Below, in pieces: positions 43,215-53,808 of a stretch of 64,000 bases of DNA (position 1 is its first letter; every line of letters starts with the position of its first letter). The position numbers and the translations under genes were made by a program. Source of the stretch: Eucommia ulmoides. Lineage: Eukaryota > Streptophyta > Magnoliopsida > Garryales > Eucommiaceae. The notes under the pieces are model-generated. The model saw only the letters and a program-made list of their open reading frames with translations. It searched no databases and was not told the origin of the DNA. Location: positions 5,452,048 through 5,516,047 of the forward strand of contig CM028336.1 of NCBI GenBank assembly GCA_016647705.1. The letters are read 5' to 3'.

Positions 43215-43692
43215 ATATTTTATTTACAAAGTTACCCTTATAACTTCAAAAAAAAAACAAATCATTTTTATTTTTTATTTTTTATTTTCTATTCTCTTTT
43301 TTACTTAACTTTTCTATTTCTGAGCTTATCCGTGACTACCATGAGGTAAAAAAAAAATCTTCTTTTTTTTTTTTTCTGTTTTTTTGCGTTTTGCCTTTTG
43401 TCTTATTTTTTGTTCTTTATATTCCAAATTATTTAGTAAAACAAAACCCACAAAAATATTATTTAAATCACAAGAGGCGTCCCTAATATTGTCTTGTATT
43501 TTTTTTTTTTTTTTTATCAACTTATGTTTTAGATTTTTCTATTTATAAATTAAAAAAAATAAAAAATTAATGTCTGTATAGTCAATATTAATAGGATGGA
43601 TTTAGTTTTAATTGATATATTAAACTTCTGTTAAGGGCTTAAAAATATATTGAATAGCAGTTAGTGATTAATCACTAGTTCTCACAATGCAG
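43215..43692 (+). repeat. intron-side part of duplicated unit, copy C
   Basis: Matches 36365-36860 and the 3' part of the intron at 12830-13212, ending in the same CACAATGCAG acceptor. Confidence 0.7.
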
Positions 43693-44456
43693 GTTGGTAT
43701 AAACTAACTGATAGATGAACCCTTTAAGGACAACACTATTGGCTACACAGCCATTGACGTCCATCAAATAAGCAACCATGAGGTTACGCCTGCGCCGGCG
43801 CCAATGATTTTCAACCACCACATCTTGACCGAGAAATCTCTCATTCTCATCGTCTACGCCCTCTTTTCAAGCATTCCCTTCGCCACCATGGTGAATTTTA
43901 GGAATATTTTCGATCCAGAAAATAAATCAGGATCAAATATTCAGTCTTCCCGATGGATTGCTTGTGTTTCTCTGTTTGATTTCACTGGACATAGGGGATT
44001 TTTTTTATAAGCTTGGGCAGTTAGGCAACGGATTTTTTATGAATTTCTGATTTCACTGCAATATTTTTTTTTGTATATATATATATATATCGTATTTTTT
44101 AATATTATTTATTTATATATATATTAATGACATAATTATGACGTCATCGGTTCAACCATGGTTCGCCTTGCGGTTGAACCAGTGACCCGTGACCTGATGA
44201 CTTTTTCGGTTCGATGTTCGGTCCGGTTTTTAAAACATTGCTTACGTCATGATCGTCGGAAAATTCGTACCTCGCCTCTCTACAAACATCACCGGCTCCA
44301 GCAGAATCTCAAGCTTGAGTGTTGTTTGGCTGTACGTTATAGCACTGATCGGGGTTTTCTCTGCGGTTTGGTTTCTTGTGAAAACGGCTTAGACTATGTC
44401 TTCCAGGAGAAATATTGTGGGCGCCAAAAAAATTACTGCATAGTTCGGGGCGGTTA
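43693..44456 (+). pseudogene. exon-2 copy C of the 12099-13851 gene, broken
   Basis: Begins GTTGGTATAAAC then TAA: the fifth codon (CGA in the intact gene) is a stop (43705-43707). The copy then follows the gene to 43955. About 175 bases are missing and replaced by a 285-base insert (43956-44240). It resumes at CTTACGTCATGATCGTCGG through the fourth helix. A second nonsense change (CAG to TAG) is at 44390-44392. The 3' flank matches the intact gene's flank up to about 44745. Confidence 0.85.
43956..44240. mobile_element. 285-bp insert replacing part of copy C
   Basis: Flanked by exon sequence ..TCTTCCCGATG and CTTACGTCAT... It contains AT repeats, GACGTCATCGGTTCAACCATG, TTGAACCAGTGACCCG and ends CGGTCCGGTTTTTAAAACAT. 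The latter phrases resemble a widespread plant MITE type. No clean target duplication, and exon bases were lost, so it is either a rearranged insertion or deletion with filler. Confidence 0.5.
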
Positions 44457-44745
44457 AAATGAGTGAATTTGATCTTTTCCAAACATTGTAAAAGAACAAA
44501 TTCTGATGAATAAGCTTGAACATATATAAAAGAGGTCTCTTTTTCAATTGTGATAAGAAACATATTCCCCAACAATATATTTTCAAATAATTTTAATTAT
44601 ACTTAATACCATTTTTATTATATTATTTTATTCCTATTTTAATTATATTATTTTTACATTAATTTTAGAAATATAATTTTAATAGGGTTAATTACACTTT
44701 GTCCCTGGTAATTAGGTCTAATTGCACTTTGCTTCTTATATTAAA

Positions 44746-45420
44746 CATTTGAATGTGTAATTTCAATAAATTATGGAAACAAAACAGAATATAACAAAAT
44801 TTATGGAAACAAAAACAGAAACTCATTGCCAAACGCCATACCAAATCCAAATCCAAAAACAAATTCAACAAATTCAACCAAATCCAATAACAAATTCAAC
44901 CAAATCAAAGAAGAAGCAGATCGTTCGTTCGAACAAGAAAAACCCATTCGTTTGTGTTCGTGTTCACAGTCGCCGTTCGAAAATGTGTTTGCAATCGTTG
45001 TTTGTGTTCGAAATCGCAATCGTTCGCCGTACTAAATAGGGTTCGAAAACGTGTTCGCAATTGCCGTTCGTGTTCGTGTTTGACATTGAAATCGAAATCA
45101 ATTTCGAAAAACAAAATCGAACCTAAAACGAACACCAACATGAGAACGAAGAAGAGACGAAGCAGCAGAAGAATGAAGAAGATGCTAAAGAACGAAGAAG
45201 AGGCAGAAGAACGAAGAACATTGATAGGAAGGATTTCAAAAATTTAGACTCTCTCAAAGTTATTTTGAAATCATTCCTTTCACCCCAAAAAGGATTTAAC
45301 AAATCATTTTTCTTAAAATTCTTCCACTCCCCAAACAAGGGATTTGTCAAAAATGGATTTCAAAATCCCCTAACCAATTGAAAGCCCTACTACAAATCCT
45401 TCATCCAAACACAACCTAAG
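44746..45420. other. unassigned DNA upstream of the ERF pseudogene
   Basis: Repetitive TTCGTGTTCG/CAATCGTTGTTTG units (44930-45090) and a MITE-like stretch 45250-45420 ending CATCCAAACACAACCTAAG. Overlapping low-complexity frames on both strands are not genes. Confidence 0.4.
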
Positions 45421-45472
45421 TTTGCCAGTAGAAGAAAAAAATATTCAGACAAGAGAGAGAGAGAAACATAAG

Positions 45473-46127
45473 ATGGCTCCAAGAGAGAGAGCAACCGCCG
45501 TTGATGGTGCCGGCGCTGGTACAGGGGCGTGGGGAAGAGGCCTTGGGGACGTTACGCGGCAGAAATTAGGGATCCCGGCAAGAAGAGTCGGGTTTGGTTG
45601 CGGACTTTTGATACGGCGGAAGAGGCGGCGCGTGCATATGATACGGTCACACAGGAGTTTCACGGCGCAAAGGGGAAGACCAATTTTCCCACCGCGAACG
45701 AGCTTTTGGCACCAAAAACTAACGTGCCGTCGTTCGGAGTCCCAGCTAGAGCAGCACCGTCGAGTCTTCCAGCTCCGACCCTCCCCCTCCCGTTCCCGTT
45801 CCCGCTCCCGTCGGCCTTCCGTTTTCCCTTCCTCCGCCTTCACTTGAGCTCAATCTCGGCGGATCCACCCACTTCCCTAGCCCTTTCCCGGCGGCGCGTC
45901 CCTACTTCTTCTTCGACGCACTGTCGCGGTCCCAGATCATGACCCACCACCTCAACATGTTCAGGATCCACCGTCTGGTCCCGGATTTACACCAGAACTT
46001 CACCGACGGCACCCAAAGTGACTCCGACTCATCCTCCATCGTCGATTTCAACTGTTCCAACCGCAACTCAGCCAGAAAGACCATCGATCTCGATCTTAAC
46101 CTCCCTCCTCCCCCAGAAGTCGCCTGA
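45473..46127 (+). pseudogene. class II ERF transcriptional repressor (AP2 domain + EAR motif), frameshifted
   Basis: The start gives [17 protein letters not shown]. The frame then shifts and the AP2/ERF DNA-binding domain reads [50 protein letters not shown] second shift near 45800-45850 leads to [33 protein letters not shown] and a C-terminus ending DLDLNLPPPPEVA, the EAR repression motif. These parts, intronless and about 218 codons in total, match plant class II ERFs of the AtERF3/4/7 type that repress GCC-box genes in the nucleus. Two -1 shifts, and Gly/Arg swaps where family members normally have RGVRKRPWG and WLGTFD, indicate a pseudogene unless the shifts are assembly errors. Confidence 0.85.
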
Positions 46128-46787
46128 TCTACCATTTTCCAGTCGACCCACCAGCGATTTCGGTTTCCTTTCTTCAATTTAATCATTCCCCCCCCCCCCA
46201 TTTTAAATCAGGAAAATATTAAATATGTAAAAAAAAAAAAAAAAAATCCAGAGAGAGAGGGAGAGAGAGAAGTAGAGAGAATCGCAGCCTGAAAATGATT
46301 TTGGATGTGATGAAAAAGAAAATCCATCCCCCCATCCCCTTCGTTCTCTCCGGTGACAGCATAAAAATGGTTTCTTCAACAAAATTTCCATCGAATAAGA
46401 CTCCTTCCTGTGTAGGTGGTGTAAATTCTCTGTAAATTTCATCAAACTCCAAATATCTTTTTCAGAAGCTTTCTCAGTTTCATTAACTATTTCCATGGGA
46501 TTGTTGAGATAAGTTATGTACTCGGAAGGGAGAAGAGGGTTTATATTAGCATCGATATGAAACCAAACCCAAAACACAAATGATAGACTCTGTCAACTTG
46601 AAATTAATCCTCTACCTCTCAAGGTTGGTAAATGAGAGAGAGAGAATATAGAGAGCCATCATCAGTGGGTCGATTCGCCGTTGCCGGTGAGACAAAATTT
46701 ACTCTTATTTTTTAAATAAAATAACTAAAATACCCCAAATTCTATTAAAATGTTAACTGTTGCACTTAAATCTTAACTACATGGGAT
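46128..46787. other. ERF 3' flank, no confident gene
   Basis: Includes a C-run (46189-46199), an A tract and GA repeats. A minus-strand segment (46577-46300) has gene-like composition in two overlapping frames (for example LEFDEIYREFTPPTQEGVLF), but no recognisable family and no intact frame. Positions 46700-46787 are part of a terminal repeat. Confidence 0.4.
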
Positions 46788-47402
46788 TAGGGCTGGCAAA
46801 ATAGGTATTTACACGATGACACGACATGAGACCGACACGAAATTAGCAGGTCTAGGTTTTGCTTATTAGGTATCGGGTTGTTATCGTGTCAGACCCGATA
46901 ACCTGATAAGAAATAGTGTAGGTTATCAGGTTGACCTGATAACCCAATAGGTTACACGATAAGACACGATAAGAATTTTGTGTATTCAGGTTACACGATA
47001 ACCTGTGACCCAATAGGTTACCCGTTAATTTAATAAATTATTTTTACACCCCCCAAATTATCAAATATTACAAATTAGTACTTAATATATATAATAATTT
47101 GTTAAGATGGTTTTAAATTAACAGGTTAACAGGTCGTTAACGTGTAATGGGTAGATTAATGTATAATAGAAACCTATCAGGTCTTATCGTGTCGTGTTTA
47201 CTTGATAGGTTTCGTATCATCGTGTGACACGAAAAATTATCGTGTCGTGTCGTGTCGACACGATAATTTTCGTGTCGTGTTCGTGTTTGGGTAGTCTGAC
47301 ACGATAAGCTTATCGTGTCGTGTTCGTATTTGGGTCTTATCGTGTTTCGTGTTATCGTGTAATGACCTGTTACACGACCTGTTACTTGTTTTGCCACCCC
47401 TA
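46788..47402. mobile_element. hAT-type MITE, 615 bp
   Basis: The ends TAGGGCTGGCAAAATAGG and TTGTTTTGCCACCCCTA are the classic plant hAT inverted termini. Flanking 8-bp duplications CATGGGAT (46780-46787) and TATGGGAT (47403-47410) differ at one base. The interior is a dense set of CACGATAA/TTATCGTGT palindromic repeats with no ORF. It is inserted in the terminal repeat of the 44690-47491 segment. Confidence 0.92.
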
Positions 47403-47491
47403 TATGGGATATAAGTGGTGACAAAAATATCATATAGGTGCAAAGTGCAATTAAATCTAACTATAGGGGTGCAAGATGAAATTAACCCTAA

Positions 47492-49547
47492 ATTAAATTC
47501 TTAAAAACTACATGATTAATTATATTTTACTCTCCTGTAGTTAGGCTGTTTTGTACTTTGTCTCCCTATGGTATCGACGTCACCACTTACTCCCCAGTGG
47601 TTGTGGACTAAAGTACAAAAATTAATTTTTCTATTAACTCTAACGGTCAACGGGTAAAACTTAATAAAAATCTGTTAAATCGCAGTAAATGACATTTATA
47701 CTCTTGAATTGACTAAATTACAATAAATTATTTTTATAAGGAATTATAAAAACACATTTAAAAGTTGGAATACAAAATGCAATTTGAAATATCAAAACCC
47801 CTTTATCTTTATAAGGAATTATAAGCATGATTTAGAAACACATTTAAAAATTGGAGTACAAAATGCAATTTGAACTATCAAAGCCCCTTCCTTTATTTTT
47901 CTTCTGCAAAAGAACAAACCCTCTCCATCTACTTCACCCGCAAAACAACCAGGCACAACCACAACTCAAATGGCGAACCACCATCGCCGTACACCCCACC
48001 CTGTGTAACTTGCTCGTCTCCTAATTCCCACCACTACTCCGGCTCTAGGGAAAGCAATCCCCCCTGCCCCACCCACCTCTCATAACCTGCTCGCTTCCCC
48101 ACTCCCACTTGTTCCTACTCCAGCGACGACGAACCTTTCACCACTGGAAACAAAAATGGGATAATTGGTAATTAGTCCCAAATAGGGGATGTAATATGTT
48201 GTTAGTTGCTTTTGAAGCATAAGTTGTGATTTAGTCCTTAAAGTTGGTTTTTGCTTGTATTTTAATCCCGCATGCGCGTTGTGCGAATGTAAAAATAACT
48301 TTGGTGAATATCAGTTACATGTGACTAATTTTAGTTATAATTTAATAATTAACTATATTATATATATATCTGTGTAATATTAGTTACATGTACTTGTGTA
48401 ATATTAGTTATACTTTACAAATTACATGCATTTGTGTAATATTTGTTACACACAAAAATTAGTTTAATATTAATTATATGTATTTGTGTAAATTTAATTA
48501 CATGTATTTGCGTTATATTTCTTGTATCTTACAAATTTTTACACATAAATTAGTTACAAGATACAAAATACAATAATGATTGTTACATTTAATGAACATT
48601 TTATACACAAATTAGTTACATATAACTGCGCGAGTGCAGGCGCGTGTATTGAGTCTTCTGCCTTTTTTAATAGATGGGACTAAAATACAAGTTGTAATTG
48701 CCAATAGAACTTTTTTAAAATTAAGGGTAAACTACCAGCTCGAGTCCCGCGTTCGGTTCCTCACCAATAGACAAATATTGCAAAACAGAGGGTAGGTTGG
48801 GGTGATGACGTTGCAACGATAAATTATCAAATTGCAATGATATTTAAGTTAATCAAATCAAATTCAAAGTCTGTAAGGGTGCATTTGGTTGGCTGTAAAA
48901 TAAATGAAAAAGAAAATGAAATGAGAATTTTTTTTTTCTTATTTAGTTTAGGAAAATTAAAATATGATGAAAAAAAGACAAATTTCGAGGCAATTTCTTT
49001 CCTCTCAAATTTGGAAGAAAAATAGAGAAAAGTGATGAAAAATGAATAAAATTACAATTATACGCTTAATAGTAGATTTTTTAATTTATTTTTTAATAAA
49101 TGAGGACAAAATAGTAAATTATATTAAAATGTATTATTTTCTCTCCTTTCATTTTTCTTCTTAACCAAACAATATTAAGGAAAATAATTTTTCTTTCACA
49201 ATGGATAAAAATATTATCCTCTCATTTTTTTTTTCTTTTTCATCTTTCGAACCAAACTATCCTAAATATTACATAAATGATAACACTTTTCACCACCACC
49301 CCTTGTTTTTCATTAAAAAAAAAAAAAAAAAAAAAACAAACTAAAACGAAAAATCAAAATCAAAATTGAAGATAAATCATTCACCTATGTTATTATATAA
49401 AGGGAGAGAGGAGTTATGGTATGCTTCCTCCTCCCTCTATCTATTTTTAATTAGATAATAATGATGAGCAGTCAAAATACAAAAAATGATAGACTTTTCT
49501 TGATATTAAATCCAGATATTCTTACATTTTTCTTTTCTAATTTAAAC
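47492..49547. other. intergenic with small transposon traces
   Basis: A GTACTTTGTCTCCCTATGG..ACTAAAGTAC segment (47545-47615) resembles the end of the TAGGGTTAATT family. At 48254-48691 a short inverted-repeat unit (CTTGTATTTTAATCCC and GGGACTAAAATACAAG) encloses repeated GTGTAATATTAGTTACATGT-type sequence. Poly-A at 49315-49336. A TATATAAAGGG box lies at 49394, 150 bases before the LRR pseudogene. No intact gene. Confidence 0.45.
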
Positions 49548-52441
49548 TTTACAGGTGAAATACCACAAGAGATTGCCAACCTTAAGTTGGAGACTTTAGC
49601 ATTGGGGGCGAACCATTTGACTGAATATATTCCAGCAATGATCTTCAATATTTCTACATTGAGACAATTGTCATTACGATCAAATCATTTTGTGGGTAGT
49701 CTTCCATCAAATATAGGCCTCACGCTGCCAAAACGCTGCCAAATCTTGAATTCTTCAGTCTTGCATTCAATAACCTCACTGGAGTCATCCCCGAGTCTCT
49801 ATCAAATGCTTCTAGACTACATGATCTACAGCTCGAGGGAAATAGATTGACTGGATCAATTCCTAACTCACTGGGTAACTTGAGACTTTTAGAACACCTT
49901 ACCCTATATACAAATAATTTCACCAGCAACATGAATTTCCTTACTTCCTCGACAAATTGCAGACATTTAAAGGATTTAACTCTAAATGAAAATCCTTTTA
50001 ACAACTTCCTTCCAACTTCGATTGGGAACTTCTCTACTTCTCTGCAACAGTTGGATTTAAGTAATTGTGGAATCAAAGGAAACATTCCCAATGAAATTGG
50101 AAATTTAAGCAACTCGATAAATTTAAACCTATCTGCCAATCACTTGGTCGGATCTATTCCGATGTCAATCAAAGGGTTATGGAATATCCAAGAATTGGGG
50201 TTTTTTGACAATGAAATAAGTGGATCCATTCCTCAAGAAGTTTGTCACTTGAAATCCCTTGGTGGATTAAGTCTAAGCGGAAATCGGTTTTCAAGTGGGA
50301 TTCCATCATGCTTGAGTAATATGACTGCTCTCAGAAAACTCTACCTTGATAACAATTCATTAACTTCAACCATACCAGAAAGCTTATGGAGCCTCATAAT
50401 CTCTTGGAGTTGAGCTTATCATCGAATTCTCTAAGTGGCTCTCTATCCACAGAACTTGGAAATTTGAAGGTTGTAACACTCTTAGATCTATCGGTGAATC
50501 AACTCTCAGGTGAACTCCCAAACGTATTTAGAGGTCTGCAAAGTTTGGTTAACCTTTCTCTGGCTCAAAATAATTTTGAAGGTCCTATTCCTGATTCATT
50601 CGGTGGATTACTCAGCTTGGAGATGTTGGACCTATCTCATAACCATCTCTCTGGTGTAATACCCAAGTCTTTAGAAACACTTTCAAATCATGAATATCTC
50701 AATTTGTCTTTCAATGTGTTGAGTGGGGAAATTCCCAATGATGGACCTTTTCGGAACCTGTCCAGTCAATCCTTCGCATCAAATGGGGCACTATGTGGTG
50801 CTCACCGGTTTCAAGTTCCATAATCTCCTAACAATTCTCAGCACAGATCCGAAAAAAGAAAAAAGCTTTTTATTGTGTATATTCTGCTCGCTGTCACACT
50901 CGCAATCGTGCTCGCCTTAACCTTTGCCCTTATCTTTTTTAAAAAGAGTCGGAAAAGATCTAAGAAAGAAGTCTCAACTCAACATGATCCAATAAACGCA
51001 CACAAAATAGTTTTGTACCATGAACTTTACCGAGCGACAGAAGGGTTCAACGAAAGCAACTTGCTAGGCACAGGAAGCTATGGTTCGGTTTACAAAGCAA
51101 AAATTGATGGAACTTTTTTGGCCGTAAAGGTATTCAATACTTAAGTAGATGGCCAATGGCGAAGTTTTGAGACAGAATGTAAGATATTGTGCAACCTTCG
51201 ACGTCGAAATCTAACCAAAGTCGTCAATTGTTGCTCCAACACAGACTTCAAATCTTTGCTATTGGAGTACATGCCTAATGGAAGCCTAGACAAGTGGTTG
51301 TATTCTCACAACTATTTCTTAGATGTTTTGCAAAGATTAGACATAGTAAAAGACGTGGCATGCGCATTGGAGTATCTTCACTATGGTTCCTTAATGCCGG
51401 TGGCTCACTGTGATATAAAGCCCAGTAATATCCTACTAGATGAGGACATGGTTGCCCATGTTTGTGATTTTGGCATTGCAAAGTTATTTAGCATGCAACA
51501 GTCCAGCACACATACAAAGACCTTGGCAACATTAGGGTATATCGCACCAGGTGACACTTGAACTTTAACTATGTCACATCAATATTTTACATTCATTTTC
51601 TCACTAAAAATAACGTATTGAAATATTAAAGTATGTCAATCAATAATTAAATCACATGTAAATAATTAGAGTTAAAATAGTCTAAAAGTCATTTTCGTCT
51701 AACAAGTATTTTGTCCCCTAATCATTATTTTTGCACATCCCTCCCTAAAGTTTGGTTTTGTCCTTGATGGGCCCAATTGTACACTTCCGATCACTTTTAT
51801 CACCAGCATCAATCTACTTTGAAGTTTGGGTATAGTTGTACTTCTCTAACTGTCACGTGATTGACTCGGCAAGAAAATAGGTTAGAACAATATGATCGAG
51901 CCAAGTAGACATATAAAGAGAAAGGAAACCCAATGAAACATTGTAAAATAATAATTGAGCGCAAAGCGCAACCATAACCAAACATCAGGGGGTGACATCT
52001 ATAATTTTAAATTTACTCATCCTCACGAACATGTAGACTCTTGTGTTTCATTGTATATTATCCTATAGAGTATGGATCAGAAGGAATAGTTTCAATGATG
52101 TCCGATGTTTATAGCTATGGCATTACGGTGATGGAAACATTCACAAGGAAGAAACCAACAGATGACATGTTTGCTGGAGATCTAAGCTTGAGGGGTTGGG
52201 TAAATGATTCAGTACCTCATGCAACAATTGAGGTCATAGATTCCCACTTGCTTTAGCCAGAAGAAGAGTACTATACTACTAAACTAGAATGCATATCATC
52301 TATTTTGGAATTGGTTTTATGTTGCACAGAGGAGTTCCCTGAAAAACGAATCAACATGGAGAATGTGGTAGCTTCACTGAAAAAGATTCGAGAGCGGTTT
52401 TTTGCAAGTCAAGGGAGGGCTAGAAGTGGCATGCACTTTTA
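49548..52441 (+). pseudogene. LRR-XII receptor-like kinase pseudogene
   Basis: Reads as the C-terminal LRRs (from FTGEIPQEIANLKLETLALG), a cap, a transmembrane helix (VYILLAVTLAIVLALTFALI) and a kinase: G-loop LLGTGSYGSVYKAK, ATP lysine in FLAVKVFN, non-RD loop HCDIKPSNILLDE, DFGIAKLF. A conserved-position intron (51551-52068) splits the APE codon: GYIAP/EYGSEG. The ending is VVASLKKIRERF to 52441. The family (FLS2/EFR and At3g47570-like) senses ligands at the plasma membrane. Lesions: signal peptide and N-terminal LRRs missing, an 11-bp duplication (49722-49743) shifting frame, another shift near 50395, in-frame stops at 50821 (TAA), 51142 (TAA) and 52254 (TAG). Not functional. Confidence 0.93.
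51551..52068 (+). other. intron of the LRR-XII kinase pseudogene
   Basis: 518 bases, GTGACA at the 5' end, ATCCTATAG acceptor. It interrupts the Glu codon of the activation-segment APE. Its retention shows that this copy arose by DNA duplication and not from a processed mRNA. Confidence 0.85.
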
Positions 52442-53739
52442 GAAAATCCAAAGTGTTGTTTGGTAAGTCAAAGTTAATGATGTTAGATTGTAGACTATAT
52501 ATGATTTAGCTACAATAGATGTGAGTTCTATATTTGTTTTACATATAACGAAGCAAGGACACTTGTCATGTTCGACATGAAAATATTATAAAATTAAAAA
52601 AATTAAAAAAATATGAGTATAATTAGGCTACAAAAATACTCTAAATATATATTAAAATTTCTATTAGTGCTCATATCATTTAGAGCACTAATGAATTTAA
52701 AAAGATAATATTAATAAAAAATTAAGTTGGAGAACTCCTTAATTTAACAAATAACAAAATGTCAGAAAATAAAAATGCAAAAAATTGACTATTAAATCCC
52801 ATAAATTAAAAGTCGCATAAAACTTATCTATGGTGGAAGGCCATCGACAAACAAGGCATAATATAGTTAACGAAAAAAGAAAAACAACTATTTTTTACAA
52901 TTCGTAAATAATTTATCTTTAAAAAAAAAAAAAGGGGCACTAAATTAAATGATAATTGTTTTATATTTTTAAAATCAGACAAAAGTTAAGGATAACATTT
53001 ATAATTTTATTTTCCTAGGGGTATATCTGGTAGGTTTTAGGTGTGAAGGGTGTAAGTGGTATTATCCCTTTGCATTCTTAGCTTTTATTTATTAACATTT
53101 GTTACCCTATAGATTTTTAAAATATTACCTCGTTCTGTCCCTTACATGTCCGATTTGAAATTTAAATTTTTAATTCTCCAGGACACTCTGACACTTGTAT
53201 AGGCATGTCCACCGTGTGTCTGTATCTAAGACATGTCTAATACGCATACGCCAATCTTTCGACAAGTGTCCGTGCTTCCTAAATCACCGTTCTTGTTTAT
53301 AAAATTTTCCTACAAATGCATCAGAGTTAGCATTCGCTGAAAATGTATGTGTTCCCATACAACATAAAAATAAAATTCCTATGAGTCAATTATAGTCTTA
53401 TATATATATATTGTATATGTTATGTACTCACAGATATAATATTATAAGATATATTAACTTTATGTTATTTGAGTTAATCATATTAATTTTAAAATTTGAT
53501 TTGATTTATATTATTTATATTATATATAGTTAAAACATCATATCATATATTAACGTTATGGTATTCCAGTTAATCATGATAATTTTAGAGTTTGATTTGA
53601 TTTATTTCTTAATTTAATATAAATTTAATATCTCTAATCTTTAATAATTTATTAAAGTGAAAAATCAATTTTATAACTTAAATTTTATGGAATTAATTAG
53701 ACGATATTTATATTAATTTAATTAGTATTATAATATGAC

Positions 53740-53808
<69 letters not shown>

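Larger units (their letters stand above)
44690..47491. mobile_element. 2.8-kb inverted-repeat-bounded segment carrying an ERF gene
   Basis: The left end TAGGGTTAATTACACTTTGT (44691) and the right end, read inverted from 47491 (TAGGGTTAATTTCATCTTGC), align over about 60 bases. Further inner similarity of the right arm to 14163-14335 makes the terminal repeat about 170 bases. The left arm is cut at about 44745. The segment contains the ERF pseudogene and a hAT MITE inserted in the right arm. Whether both ends belong to one element is inference. Confidence 0.45.

Noticed and set aside
45445..45843. 132-codon minus-strand frame antisense to the ERF pseudogene
   Set aside because: Shadow of GC-rich ERF coding sequence; Arg/Glu repeats come from the CT-rich Ser/Pro stretch.
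46203..46577. 124-codon minus-strand frame behind the ERF pseudogene
   Set aside because: Composition is partly gene-like, but two frames compete, it ends in A/T tracts, and no family or splice structure was recognised. Left as unassigned.
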